A stretch of DNA of 64,000 nt from Manihot esculenta. Taxonomy: Eukaryota; Streptophyta; Magnoliopsida; Malpighiales; Euphorbiaceae. Shown one piece after another: positions 25,699 through 37,545 of this stretch; the stretch's first letter is position 1, and the number at the start of each line of letters is the position of its first letter. The DNA lies in NCBI RefSeq assembly GCF_001659605.2, contig NC_035176.2, forward strand, positions 28,824,716 through 28,888,715, read 5' to 3'. Under the pieces are notes generated by a model. The model saw nothing but the letters and a program-made list of their open reading frames with translations. It was not told the DNA's origin and did no database searches. The position numbers were made by a program, and so were the translations under genes.

Positions 25699-28600
25699 AT
25701 GAGAGGAACTCGTCGATCTGCACGATTGACTGGAGTACCACCTGAGGATGAGGGCACGAGCGCCCGTCCTCCTACATTGCCTAGGGCAATGTCTAGTAGG
25801 TCTAACCGAGAAAGAGCAGTAAGAGACCCTAGAAGGTTTCTGGATCTGGGTAGGAGCAGATCAGTGAGGGGAACAGTTCAGGGAGGAATGTCAGAGGACA
25901 TGGGGGATGATATGGATGTAGAGCAGAGGAGGGATGGCAGTTTGGGAGTTAGCATGTCAGAAGAGGGAATGGGAGAGTCCCAAGGAGGCACTCAGGCCTC
26001 GGGATTTGTTCAGCCACCCCACTACCCACACTTCTCACAACATCCCGGGTATTCGATGGGAGGAACATCAGATTACCCTAGTTTCACCCCTTATCCCACA
26101 CAGATGCCATACCCACCATACTACCCACCATATTCATAGTACCCGATGTATCCACCACCACCCTACTATCCAAATCCAGCAAACCCTACCTCAGAAAATG
26201 TTGCACCTTCTCCACCATCAGCATAAACCCTAGTTCCAGAAACCCAATTACCTAGGCCTAGCTCATCTGGTAGGAGCAAGGTCAAGATGACTGAATATAT
26301 GAAGCTGGGTGCTCCCCAGTTTGAGTCAGGTGATGACCCGTTTGTGTATCTTGAGAGGGTCAAGACTATTACAGAGGAGTTAGGGGCTGATGACAGTAGA
26401 GCCATTCAGATGGCTGGGTTCACGCTTAAGTGCAAGAAGGCACGAGAGTGGTTCAAGAATTATGTGAACCCGAGAGTGGACAGCATGTCCTGGGAAGAGT
26501 TTGCAAATGAGTTTGCAGGTTGGGCTTTTCCCGATAGTTCAAGGGAGTTGAAGATGATAGAGTTTGAACAGTTGAGGCAGACAGAGGATATGAGTGTAGA
26601 GGAGTACACGGACAGATTCTTGGAGTTGTTGCCTTTTGCTGGGCAGAGTCTGGATACAAATTCGAAGAAGTCAAGAAGGTATGTCATGAAGCTTCATTCC
26701 AAGTATTCCTCCTTGATTCAGTCCATGGACAGGGAGAGCTTCCATGCCATAGTAGATATGGCTAGGAAAATGGAGGCCAGTGCCATCATTCAGGGGACAG
26801 TTAAGCAGACAGTGGCACAGCCTTCTGGTTCTAAAACTCCGGGTGGGGGAAGGTTAGATCCTTCTACCCTGAGTGCAGCAGCTTCAGGCAGTAAGAGATG
26901 GGGTAAACCCAAGGGTAAGAAGAACAAGTTCTGGAGCAAAGTCAAGTCTAGTATGGGATTTGGGAGTGGCTCAAGCTCTGGTGCAGATAATGCAGTTTGT
27001 GCGAAGTGTGGTAGGTCACACAAGGGAGTATGTCGGTTTGGGACGAACGCCTATTTCAGATGTGGTCAGGAGGGGCATATGGTTTGAGAATGTCCAAGAG
27101 CAGTCCCGATGGCTCAGTCCCAGCAGACAGCTTCAGGCAGTGTAGCGCAGCCAGCAGCTCCAGCCATGACTCAGGCCAGTGGCAGAGGCAGAGGAAGAGG
27201 GGCAGCCTCTTCTTCAGCGGGTTTCAGAGGTGAAGGTCCATCGGCTCCAGCACGGATCTTCACAATGACACAGCAGGAGGCAGATGCATCTAACACCGTG
27301 GTGGCAGGTAACTTAATCATTGGTTGTTCGGATGTGTATGCCTTGATGGACCCTGGTGCATCTCATTCTTTTATTGCTCCGAGAGCCGTGGAGAGGTTGG
27401 GTCTGATGACTTCTGGGTTAGAGTGTCCTCTCTGGGTCAGTGGACCCAAGTGTGATCCATCAGTGGCAGAGTCAGTCTGCCAGTGTAGTCCTGTGTTTGT
27501 TGAGGGAAGATGCTTGTCCGCCGACCTAGTGGTTCTAGATTTGACAGATTTTGACGTCATTCTAGGGATGGACTGGTTATCTACCCATGGTGCTACCTTG
27601 GACTGCAGGGACAAGGTAGTCAGGTTCAGAGGTCAGGACGGGTCTGAGGTTGTCTTCAAAGGAGACAGGAGGGGTACACCTAGAGGTCTAATATCAGCTC
27701 TTCAGGCTCGAAGGTTGCTCAGGAGGGGATGTCAGAGGTATTTGGCTCATATGAGAGAGCTTAGCAGTCAGGTTAGAGAGCCCGCCTCGGTGCCAGTGGT
27801 TAGAGAATTCTTAGATGTGTTCCCAGACGAGCTGCCAGGTTTACCACCTGCTAGGGAGATAGAGTTCGAGATAGAACTGATGCCTGGAAGCCGACCGATC
27901 TCTATCCCTCCCTACAGGATGGCGCCAGCAGAATTAAAAGAGTTGAAGGAGCAGTTACAGGAGCTAGTAGACAAGGGCTTCATCCGACCGAGTACCTCAC
28001 CCTGGGGTGCTCCAGTTTTGTTTGTGAGAAAGAAGGATGGATCCCTTAGACTTTGTATTGACTACAGGCAGTTGAACAAAGTCACTACCAAGAACAAGTA
28101 CCCATTGCCAAGGATCGATGATCTATTCGACCAGCTAGCAGGAGCGGGTTGTTTCTCCAAAATAGATCTGAGATCTGGGTATCATCAGCTGAGGATCAGA
28201 GAAGAAGATGTGCCAAAGACAGCTTTCAGGACCAGATATGGGCATTTTGAGTTCCTTGTGATGCCGTTCGGGTTAACCAACGCCCCTGCAGCATTCATGG
28301 ACCTCATGAACAGAGTGTTTAGCCAATACCTGGATCACTTTGTTATTGTCTTCATAGATGATATCTTGGTGTATTCCAGGAATGCAGAGGAGCATGCCCA
28401 TCATCTGAGGTTGGTTCTACAGACCTTGAAGGAACATGGCTTGTACGCCAAGTTCTCCAAGTGTGAGTTCTGGCTGAGGAGCATTTCATTCTTGGGGCAT
28501 GTGGTGTCAGAAAATGGTATAGAGGTAGACCCCAAGAAGGTAGAAGCTGTGGCTAACTGGCTTAGACCCACTTCAGTGACAGAGATTAGAAGTTTCTTGG

Positions 28601-30692
28601 GTTTGGCAGGTTACTACAGGAGGTTCATTCAGGACTTTTCGAAAATAGCAGCTCCTCTGACCAGACTGACCAGGAAGAATCAGATGTTCATGTGGACTGA
28701 CCAGTGCGAAGAGAGTTTTGAAGAGCTTAAGAAGAGGTTGACTTCAGCACCAGTGTTAGCTCTGCCATCTAGTGATGCAGACTTTATAGTCTTTTGTGAT
28801 GCGTCCCGCGTGGGACTGGGTTGTGTACTAATGCAGAATGAGAGGGTGATCGCTTATGCTTCTAGACAGCTAAAGAAGCATGAGTTGAATTACCCCACAC
28901 ACGACCTTGAGATGGTAGCAGTAATCTTTGCACTCAAGATGTGAAGGCACTACCTCTATGGGGTAAAATGTGAGATTTTCACAGATCATAAAAGCCTGCA
29001 GTACATCCTGAGTCAAAGAGATTTGAACTTGAGACAGAGAAGGTGGGTAGAGCTGCTGAGTGACTATGATTGCAAGATTCAGTATCATCCGGGTAAGGCG
29101 AATGTCGTGGCAGACGCCCTAAGCCGGAAGTCACTAGGCAGCCTATCCCACATCACGGCAGAGAGGAGACCAGTGGTGAAGGAGTTTTACAAGCTCATTG
29201 ATGAAGGTCTACAGTTGGAGTTGTCTGGTACAGGTGCTTTGGTTGCTCAGATGAGAGTGACACCCGTGTTTCTGGAGCAGGTGGCTCAGAAACAGCATGA
29301 GGACCCAGAGTTAGTGAAGATTGCCAGGACTGTTCAATCAGGCAAAGACAGCGAGTTCAGATTCGACAACAAGGGGATCCTCTGCTATGGGAGTCGTTTA
29401 TGTGTACCAGATGACATAGGGCTAAAAGGAGACATTATGAGAGAGGCTCATAATGCAAGATACAGCATTCACCCCGGGGCCACCAAGATGTATCAGGATC
29501 TGAAAAAGGTTTATTGGTGGCCAGCTATGAAGAGAGAAGTGCACGGTTTGTGTCAGCCTGCGAAGTGTGTCAGAGGGTGAAGCTGGAACATCAGAAGCCG
29601 GCTGGAATGCTTAACCCGCTACCTATTCCAGAGTGGAAATGGGAGAATATAGCTATGGACTTCGTAGTGGGGTTACCGGCGACGTCCAACAGATTGGACT
29701 CCATATGGGTGATTGTGGACAGACTCACCAAATCTGCTCACTTCATCCCTGTCAGGAGTGGCTATTCTGTGGACAAATTGGCGCAGGTGTATGTTGAAGA
29801 GATAGTCAGACTGCATGGGGTTCCTGTTTCTATAGTGTCAGATAGAGGACCCCAGTTCACCTCCAGGTTTTGGCGGAGTCTGCAGGATGCCATGGGTACC
29901 AGGTTGGATTTTAGCACTGCCTTCCATCCACAGATAGACGGACAGTCAGAGAGGACCATCCAGACCATAGAAGATATGCTAAGAATATGTGTGCTGGACT
30001 TTGGCGGTTCTTGGAGGCAGCATCTACCTTTGGTGGAGTTTGCCTATAATAACAGCCATCATGCTAGCATCGGGATGGCCCCATATGAAGCTTTGTATGG
30101 GAGGAAGTGCAGATCACCTGTTTGCTGGGAAGAAGTTGGAGAAAAGGCCTTGGCAGGGCCTGAGCTAGTAGAGATCACCAGCAGGGTGGTACCCATAATC
30201 AGAGAAAGAATCAAGACTGCTGCAAGCAGACAGAAGAGTTATGCAGACATCCGCAGAAGGCAAGTAGAGTTTCAGGAGGGGGATCTGGTATTGCTCAAGG
30301 TGTCTCCAATGAAAGGAGTGGTTCGGTTTGGGAAGAAAGGTAAGCTGGCTCCGCGGTACATCGGACCCTTTGAAGTCTTGCAAAAGATTGGGAATGTATC
30401 GTACAAGCTGGATTTACCTACTTCAATGGAGAGAATCCATCCGGTTTTCCATGTTTCTATGTTGAGAAAGTTTGTGTCAGATCCGGGCAAGGTTCTTAGT
30501 GAGCCTGATGTGGAGATCCAAGAGGATCTCACCTATGTTGAGCAGCCGGTACGGATCCTAGACACCCAGATCAGAAAGCTAAGGAACAAGGAAATCCCGA
30601 TGGTGAAGGTCCTTTGGAACCACCACAATCTGGAAGAGTGCACTTGGGAGACACGGGAGTCTATGCTCCGACAATATCCTTATCTCTTTTAA
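25699..30692 (+). pseudogene. Gag-pol polyprotein of copy D, inactivated
   Basis: Ty3/gypsy order is clear: gag with a Pro/Tyr-rich N-terminal region and gag core (about 26287-26700), zinc knuckles near 26997-27090, protease motif [10 protein letters not shown] near 27345, RT with FIDDILVYS near 28355, RNase H beginning FCDAS near 28790, integrase zinc-binding and catalytic core (29470-30000, with [10 protein letters not shown]), and a C-terminal chromodomain-like block ([15 protein letters not shown]). Breaks: nonsense codons at 26137, 26224, 27085 and 28942, all in one frame, plus a one-base deletion near 29540 that shifts the rest to another frame. Stop at 30690-30692. The element therefore cannot make its own polyprotein. 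Lineage call (Tekay/Del chromovirus) rests on the chromodomain region and gag pattern. Confidence 0.92.
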
Positions 30693-30776
30693 GGTTAGTC
30701 TCTATGTGTTTTATGTGTATGATGTGATGATTCTATGCATGTGCTAGTTGAGGAACATTCGGGGACGAATGTTCTT

Positions 30777-30789
30777 AAGGGGGGGAGAA
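30777..30789 (+). other. Polypurine tract of copy D
   Basis: G-rich purine run ending GGGGGAGAA, directly before the 3' LTR. Confidence 0.85.
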
Positions 30790-31036
30790 TGTAATACCCG
30801 GCTAGACTCCGGTATCGGGATTCCTACCGTCCAGTGGAATCTTGGATGTCGGAGGCCTCTAGAAGGGTAAGAACCATGTTTTTATAAAATGTTTTAATAT
30901 ATTTTATGTATGTTGTTGATCATGTATGGGATTATACAGGTTTACAGGTTAGATGTCAGGCTTGCTACGGGTCCCGGCGGCCTTAAGCCGATCTGGATCC
31001 TAGCGCCGGTAGCGGTCCGATTTTCGGGTCGTTACA
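30790..31036 (+). repeat. 3' LTR of copy D (247 bp)
   Basis: Same length as the 5' LTR, four substitutions by eye; followed by GCTTC. Confidence 0.95.
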
Positions 31037-31749
31037 GCTTCTTAGCTCAAAATCTTCAAAACCAAGTTAAAAACTTATTAAAACTTGTAAGATTTGAGGA
31101 AAAACATGAAATCAACCAGAGGAGGGCAAAACCTCACCTATGCCCGAAAAGAGAGAGAATACTCGCCCCTTTTCCGGACAAGGGACCCTTTATAGGTGGC
31201 CGGCCAAACCACCTTCGGCGGCCAAAGTTGTTTCCACAACTCCACCACGTTTGGCAGCCGAACTTGGGGTTCGGTGGCAGCGAAAGGAAACCACCTTCGG
31301 CAGCCGAACATGAGGTTCAGCGGCCGAACCTGGCATTTCCCTCATTGGTCTTTTCTTTTCAAAACTCAAATTTTCTTGATCAAAACAATAAAAACATGTA
31401 AAAACATTTTGGAAAACCTTTATTTTACCCTTCTAGAAAGCTCCGACATTCCAAAATTCCGGATTTCAACGGAGATTTCGCCGGAAAGTAGAAATTCCGA
31501 TGTCGAGGTCTAGCCGGGTATTACACAAATACTCCAGAAAGGGGGATGACTCGGCTATGTCACTTGGCTAGTTTGTATGATCCTAGGTGATTGACCTTCT
31601 AGACCCCAACCGGTCCTTTCCAGTTTTTGCCCACCTTACGAGACATGACTTGACTTTTGGTTACAACTGTCCTTTTAGAGACTGAGTCTCTTATATTACA
31701 GGCATGTAATATGTCTTTACTGATGGATCTTCAGGACATCTTTGGCGAT

Positions 31750-33157
31750 TCATTTACTTCCTGGGTCCTTCTATGATGATATGTATAACCCCTATAGGTT
31801 CTTGATCAGGGGGAGTCTCAGGAGTTGTCGCCTCAAGTTTGGGCCTCCTTTCTTCTCTACTTTTTCTGATAAATTTTTAAAGTGTGTCGTCCCTTATCAA
31901 TCTTTTGATTTCATCTTTCAGTTGTCGACATTCCTTCGTCATATGTCCATGGTCTTCGTGAAAACATTAGTAATTGGTCCTATCTCGCTTTTTTCCTTTC
32001 TCGAGATTGAGCTTGGTAGGCCACATGACCTCCTTATCATTTTTCTTGATCCACATTAGAATATGTATCCATGAGTCATTTAATGGAGTATAATTTTCAT
32101 ATTTACTTTGGTCGTCCCTCCTTCGAGAGATTGGATAACTCCTGTGATATCTGTCATGTCTATGCCTTTCCAACTTTTAATTTTGCTTTTGGTTTGCCCT
32201 TTTGTCCTCTCTTAGTGCTTGGACTTCAACATCCAGCCTTATATACTTTTGAACCTTATCTATTAACTGTTGATACGTTGAGGCTATATTTTTTATTAAG
32301 GAATTCGTGAACTTGACGTTGCATATTCCTTTCTTTAATACTTCACACGCTATCTTGTGGTTCAACTCTCCCACCTGTATAGCCTCGGCATTGAATCGTG
32401 AGACAAAGCTCCTTAGGGACTCACCCTTTCCTTGACGGATCTTCTGCAAGTCAAAGGAGAGTTTATTGGGAGATATACAAGTAATAAATCGAGATTTAAA
32501 TAACGTAGAGAACTGCATAAAGTTTTGAATCAAATCTCGACTCAAATTGTTAGTACCATTTCTAAGCCAAACCTGTGAGTGTTGATGGAAACACTCGGCA
32601 CAACACGAAGTCGTTGACATTTTGAGTTGCATGGTCGTCCTAAAGATCGCTAGGTGACTCCTAGGATCTATTTTTCCATCATACTTATCCAAGCTAGGCA
32701 ACTTGAACTTGGTTAGGAATATTTCTACTAAGATTTCTTTCGAAAGAGGTGAAGCACCATCCAAGCCAAAATCCTCCTCTTTCTCCCTCTGGTACCTTTG
32801 GACAGCTCGCATCAACTTCTAGTCCACACATCTCAAAGCATCATCCAATTCCCCTTCTTTGAACTTGGCTTTCCTTTTAGACGGCCTCTTGATCGCCTCT
32901 ATTCGGGGCCTAGGTGTGTCAACGGAGGCTTCTTCCCTTTCTTTGGAAGCTTTAATTGATGCCTCCCCCCGAGCCTTATATTGCTCGAGAGTAGCCTAAA
33001 ACTTTTGGATGTATTGGATCATCTGCTCGTTGTTTAGATTATTGAGATCCGCTTTATTAACTATTGGGAGTGTGTTTTGTCCGTTGCCAGGGTTGGAAGA
33101 AACGATAACGCTCTTGTTGGCAGCAATATTAGCAGCAGCTTGTGAACTACCAGCCAT
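31750..33157 (-). pseudogene. Decayed gag of the Tat-like host element
   Basis: Reading leftward from an ATG at 33155-33157 (MAGSSQAAANIAANK), one frame can be followed to about 31750 although it is interrupted by nonsense codons near 33000, 32820, 32177, 31967 and 31878. Recognisable parts are the gag core (LPSLDKYDGKIDPRSHLAIF, then SRFITCISPNKLSFDLQKI and the GESLRSFVSRFNAEA block) and a Cys/His motif CFHEDHGHMTKEC followed by QLKDEIKRLI near 31930, typical of Tat-branch gag. After it comes IHIIIEGP, which resembles the start of the protease region. No frameshifts were needed, only stops, which fits slow decay by point mutation. Not functional. Confidence 0.8.
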
Positions 33158-33271
33158 TTTTTAGAGAGAAATGAGAGAGATTTCTTTTATAAGGAAAAGA
33201 GTAGGAGACCGGTCGTAATACAAAAGAATTGAGAGGATTCAATGGATCTTCTTGGGAACGAATCCAAATGA

Positions 33272-33796
33272 TGTTGCTGAAAGTAAATTGAAGACATAGC
33301 CAGAATGGAGTTGTGTTGTGATTGGTCTACTTGCAAGATAGAGAATGTGAGGTGGTTGTCACCTATGACAGCCATTCCAACGCTCAAGTCAGTAAGAGGA
33401 GAAGGGCAAGTATAATCTTTAGAACTCAGAGTATTAGTGTGGGAGACTCTATGATTGTTCTCCTTTTATACTATAAAAAGATGAAGATAAATATAGTATT
33501 CTCTGATAATCCGATAATAATGTGGCTGGATCATTACTAAGAAATCTTCTTCAGTTAATTGGTGGGAAATCACGTGATTGCAGGTGTAAAGAGAATTTAT
33601 TGGATTGCAATTGTTTAACGATAATTTTTTTATGGAGACTCACTAAAGTTGAGAGAATGAGTCTATCCAATTTAAGGTCGACTTGAAGCGTCCGAATTTT
33701 TTTTTTTACGGATGGGACCATATAAAATTTATCATATTTTTACCACGTAACCCTATTTTATGGTAACAACTCATTAACGAGTTTTATATCTTATTA
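33272..33796 (-). repeat. Putative 5' LTR of the Tat-like element
   Basis: Partner of 11044-11626. It lies just upstream of gag when read on the minus strand, as a 5' LTR should. The outer boundary is uncertain. Confidence 0.6.
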
Positions 33797-35047
33797 AACA
33801 TGTTATTAAAAAATATTTTTCATATGTGAAAAATATATACAACGGAGCCCAAATCTCTAAAAATTTTCTTTTTCAAACTGGATAATACTAAAAAATGTTG
33901 TTCCATAGGTGCTATGTATAGCAGGCTATTAGAGGCTTTATACAAAACACTATTTGTTTCCTGAAAATAATTTATAGTTATAAATTTTTTTATGGAAAAT
34001 ATTTTTTAAAAATAATTTATTTTTTACATATTTAATTTTAATTTTAAAAAATATATTAATAAATTTATATATAAAAGTGTTAATAAAATTATTGAAATAT
34101 ATAACATAATTTATTTGTTATAAAAGGTCATTTTTATTAAAATAATTAAATATTTATTTTAATTAGAAAATTTTTTTATTAATTAATTTTTCTATATGTT
34201 CCAGATGTTAAAAGATATAGGAAATGGAGAAGATAAATAAAAAATATTTTAATTATTTAAAAAGCTCCATTTTGTTTTCAAAAAGAGCAAATATGCAAAA
34301 TTCATAAATGAAGTAAACTATTGGCCCAAAAAGGACCACAAAGACTAGTCCTTATCTATGCATAGTTGCCCATTCCACGTTGCAAAAGCTTCAAAACCTT
34401 TCTGCACGGAGAACCCATGAATAGGACCACTTCTACTGCAGCACACACCATACCAAAACATTATCCACGTCAAACTATGTAAATTAATTTAGAATTGAAT
34501 TTTAATAAAAATATTAAATTTTCATAAAAATACAATTTTAATTTATTAAATTGAACTAATTATATTTTTACGCAATTAAATTAATAAAAAATCAAACTTT
34601 TTTAATTTTTTAAAGAGTTAAAAGTAGCCATCTATTTACATAAATTAATATTGAAAATACTTCTATTTAAAAATTAAAATTTTAGAGAGTGATGGACTCT
34701 GTCAACTTCTTACATCTGTTATTCTCTATATCTCCATCGTCACTTTTAATCTCCCTTCTCGAACGCAACAATAGTCAATATGTCAAATATTATCCCCTAA
34801 TAACACTTTCTTTAGCCACACATATTTCAGCCAATTTTGCTCCCATCACACTCGATTAGGCAAAGCTAATGTTAAAATAGACATTTAGAGGAAGGGAAGA
34901 GGAGTAGAACCTGATCACTAAAATTTTGTTTTTATTCATCTAGTCAATTCATCGAGCGGATGGTCGGCGCTAACATTCAAATATGACAAAAAATAATATG
35001 GGCTTTAAAATTTCCACTAAATGCGATTACTGGACTTCATGGTCTCC
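33797..35047. other. Spacer, no gene recognised
   Basis: AT-rich, with a somewhat richer stretch at 34290-34480. No coding frame or repeat boundary that I can support. Confidence 0.5.
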
Positions 35048-35234
35048 ATTCTCAGAATGTAATGTCCGGCTAGATTCCGGTATCGGAATTCCTACTGTCC
35101 GGTGGAATCTCGGATACCGGAAACCTCTAAAAGGGTAGAATCATATTTTATAAAAATATTTTAATGTGTTTTACGATTTTAAGTATGAAATTAAATGAGT
35201 TTTTGCATGAAAAGTCCTTGGAGGAAAACCCAGG

Positions 35235-35359
35235 TTCGGCCGCCGAAAGTCAAGTTCGGCCGCCGAACATGCATGCGTTTTGGAGGCACGTTAGGCCCCC
35301 GAAAGCATGAGTTAGAGAAGTCCAGTTTCGGCCGCCGAAAGTCAAGTTCGGCCGCCGAA
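35235..35359. repeat. Cluster of four TTCGGCCGCCGAA palindromes upstream of the LTR TATA box
   Basis: Exact copies at 35235-35247, 35255-35267, 35327-35339 and 35347-35359, arranged as two pairs 20 bases apart. Each is a 6-bp inverted repeat with one central base. Repeated in the 3' LTR at about 42821-42945. A second cluster at 35950-36066 follows the TATA box. Confidence 0.95.
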
Positions 35360-35414
35360 CATTGCATGGATGCGGAAGCGCATTCGGCCCCCGAACGTGG
35401 CCTGGCCAGCCACC

Positions 35415-35422
35415 TATAAAAG
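35415..35422 (+). promoter_or_regulatory. LTR TATA box of copy E
   Basis: TATAAAAG in the context 'cacctataaaaggggc', about 55 bases after the palindrome cluster. Repeated at 43001-43008 in the 3' LTR, and conserved in solo LTRs A and C. Likely drives the genomic transcript, with a start near 35445 (inference). Confidence 0.75.
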
Positions 35423-37277
35423 GGGCACTTAGCCGAAATGGGCGAGTTTTCTCCCATTTTCGGCCACAGCAAGCTTCCAACCTTCCCTTTGCAACTCTTG
35501 TGTTCTTCCTCCAAATCTCTTCCATTTTTCTTGAGTTTTAAACTCACATTGTCAGTTTTGAGCATTTAAACCAAGTTTTGGAGCTTTGGGAACTCAGGAG
35601 CTCATTTTCGTGGATCTCCAAGTTTAGGTCGTCTCCCTCTCGATCTTCAAGAGGTAAGAGCCGATCTTAAGCTCCTTATGTGTTTTAACTAAGTTTTATG
35701 CAAGATTTATGGGATAGAAATGCATGTTAGGGTTATTTGAATATTTGGGCTTAGGTTATGATTTTGAACAATGTATGTTGATTTTTGTGTGATTGAAGTG
35801 TTGTAGTTGGGGTATATGCTAGTTTGAGACCCCTAGGTGTAATATATGATATGTATGCATGTTTTAGAACTAGTTTTTGCATGATTTGAGCTTGGGAGGC
35901 GAAATGTGCATAGAGGAGCTGAGTTTCTGCCATTCGGGAGAAGCTCAGGTTCGGCCGCCGAAGTGACTTTCGGCCACCGAACCCCCTTTGTGGAGGCAGC
36001 ATTCGGCTGCCGAAGTTGCCCCCGAAAAGAGACTTTCGTCTCTGTCTGGGACTTTCGGCCGCCGAAGGTGCCGCCGAAAGTGCCCTGTCCAGCCATTTCA
36101 TGCATGTGTTTCTATGATTATTTCATGATGTTTTAGGGGGTTTTTGGGGGGTAGATTAGAGTTATGTTCATAATGTTAGGTCCCTCATTTGAGTCCTCCT
36201 GTGTAGGTTCGGACCCGAGGAACCGAGGGCCCCAGCAGTGAGATAGCTACTTCAGAGTCTGTAGAGCTTCAGCCAGAGGTGAGTGGAATAAACCTTAAGT
36301 TTTTAAATAAATGAAATATAACTTTTTGAGCATGTTCATGCATCATATATGCCATGTGATATTATAGGGTGTTTACATTAGTAATCACGAATATGTTGCA
36401 TTGCATAATATGATGTGGATGCGGATTGGCTATTGGATGATCCTCTAGTCCTCCTATGATATGATATGATGAGGATACGGTATGGATTGCCAGTGAGGCC
36501 CATTCTACGCCCCTGGACTATGTTAAGAGAAAGACCAGTGAGGCCCATTCTACGCCCCTGGCACAGTTGGAATGTTATGTTATGTTATGTATGTAAGAGA
36601 AAGACCAGTGAGGCCCATTCTACGCCCCTGGCACGATTGGACTATGTTGAGGACTATAGGTGACAATACCATCCTTATGTGATATGTTTGTGATGTGTTG
36701 CATTTCATGGAAGCATGAAATATTTTAATATATGTTTTCTCTATTCTGCTCACTGGGCTTTGTAGCTCACCCCTCTCCCCTAACCCCAGATGTGCAGGTA
36801 CAGGGTAGATCAGGAGGTTAGCCAGAGTATGGAAGCTATGTTTATGTAATAGTTAGATTGTGGACATGACAATTGTGTTATGATGTAATGTAAAAGTGTT
36901 TTAAGTTATGTTATGTAATTTGAATATTGAGGATAGAGTTGTGCTTGACCAATACAGATTGTTAATCCCACTTGTATGTACATGGTCTTTATGATATGAG
37001 ATATGAGGCTATGTTTCAACCAAGCTTATGTATGATGAGATACCCCATTGGAGCATTTGATGAGGGCTCCAGTGAAGGTTTATGTTATGTTTATGTTTAT
37101 GTACAGGTTGAGCTTGGTTGTTATATGAGAATGTTTACAGGTTTATGAGTATTGTTGATCATGTATGGGATTAAACAGGATTACAGGTTATGTCAGGCTT
37201 GTTACGGTTCCCGGCGGCCTTATGCCGATCTGGATCCTAGCGCCGGTAGCGGTCCGGATTTCCGGGCTGTTACAGAG

Positions 37278-37289
37278 TGGTATCAGAGC
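37278..37289 (+). other. Primer-binding site of copy E
   Basis: TGGTATCAGAGC, three bases after the 5' LTR; initiator tRNA-Met complement. Confidence 0.93.
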
Positions 37290-37545
37290 CCTAGGTTATT
37301 ATGGTCGGACCTAGAGTGTCGGGCTCATAGATGTTATAGCAGGTCAAGCACAATAGGAAAAGTCATGTCCACTAGGATAGGATATGGAGTCCTGTCTTGT
37401 ATAATGATGTGATATGCCATGATTATATGCATGTGCATAAATGATATGCTATGATATGTGATGTATGTGATGCGGGTTCATGTGTGCCCACATGAACCAT
37501 ATGATGCTAATGTTTGTGCTATGTGTGCTGTTTTCAGAAAACAGG

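Larger units (their letters stand above)
25199..31036 (+). mobile_element. Short-LTR Tekay-family retrotransposon (copy D)
   Basis: Complete layout with 247-bp LTRs (25199-25445 and 30790-31036), tRNA-Met primer site, gag-pol region and purine tract. Perfect 5-bp duplication, GCTTC, at 25194-25198 and 31037-31041. The LTRs align to both ends of the ~2.2-kb LTR of copy E but lack about 2 kb from the middle, including the TATA box. I count four differences between the two LTRs, so insertion is fairly recent. The coding region is broken. Confidence 0.95.
23466..31525 (-). mobile_element. Solo LTR of the Tekay-type family (copy C), split by copy D
   Basis: LTR sequence in reverse orientation, 23466-25198 continuing at 31042-31525, starting TGTAACGATCCGG and ending GGGTATTACA. 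Perfect 5-bp duplication, CAAAT, at 23461-23465 and 31526-31530. Interrupted by copy D, whose own duplication is GCTTC. Contains the family's inverted repeats, a two-copy minisatellite ('ctctgtgcccggccctcgg', about 24098 and 24148) and a minus-strand TATAAAGGG box near 31190. Confidence 0.92.
11044..33796 (-). mobile_element. Old Tat-like Ty3/gypsy element, gag-only (LARD-like), host of nested insertions
   Basis: Two diverged direct repeats, about 11044-11626 and 33272-33796, look like its LTRs; by eye they are roughly three quarters identical. A decayed gag reads leftward from 33157. No reverse transcriptase or integrase was seen in the host sequence; most of the interior is tandem-repeat DNA. 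Host sequence resumes cleanly across each inserted element: 12890 to 14730, 14808 to 21637, and 23465 to 31531. No convincing target duplication was found, so outer ends are approximate. Gag motifs suggest the Tat/Retand branch (inference). Confidence 0.7.
35058..37274 (+). repeat. 5' LTR of copy E
   Basis: TGTAATGTCCGGCTAGATTC to CGGGCTGTTACA, 2217 bp. Contains two clusters of inverted repeats around a TATA box and three copies of 'ccagtgaggcccattctacg' at about 36490, 36534 and 36603. Confidence 0.95.

Noticed and set aside
35191..36136. Overlapping reading frames on both strands in the LTRs, giving peptides with repeated RRPNLTFGGRT or RPPKV patterns
   Set aside because: They arise from the TTCGGC-N-GCCGAA repeats being read in several frames; the same happens in every family LTR. 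They are not genes.
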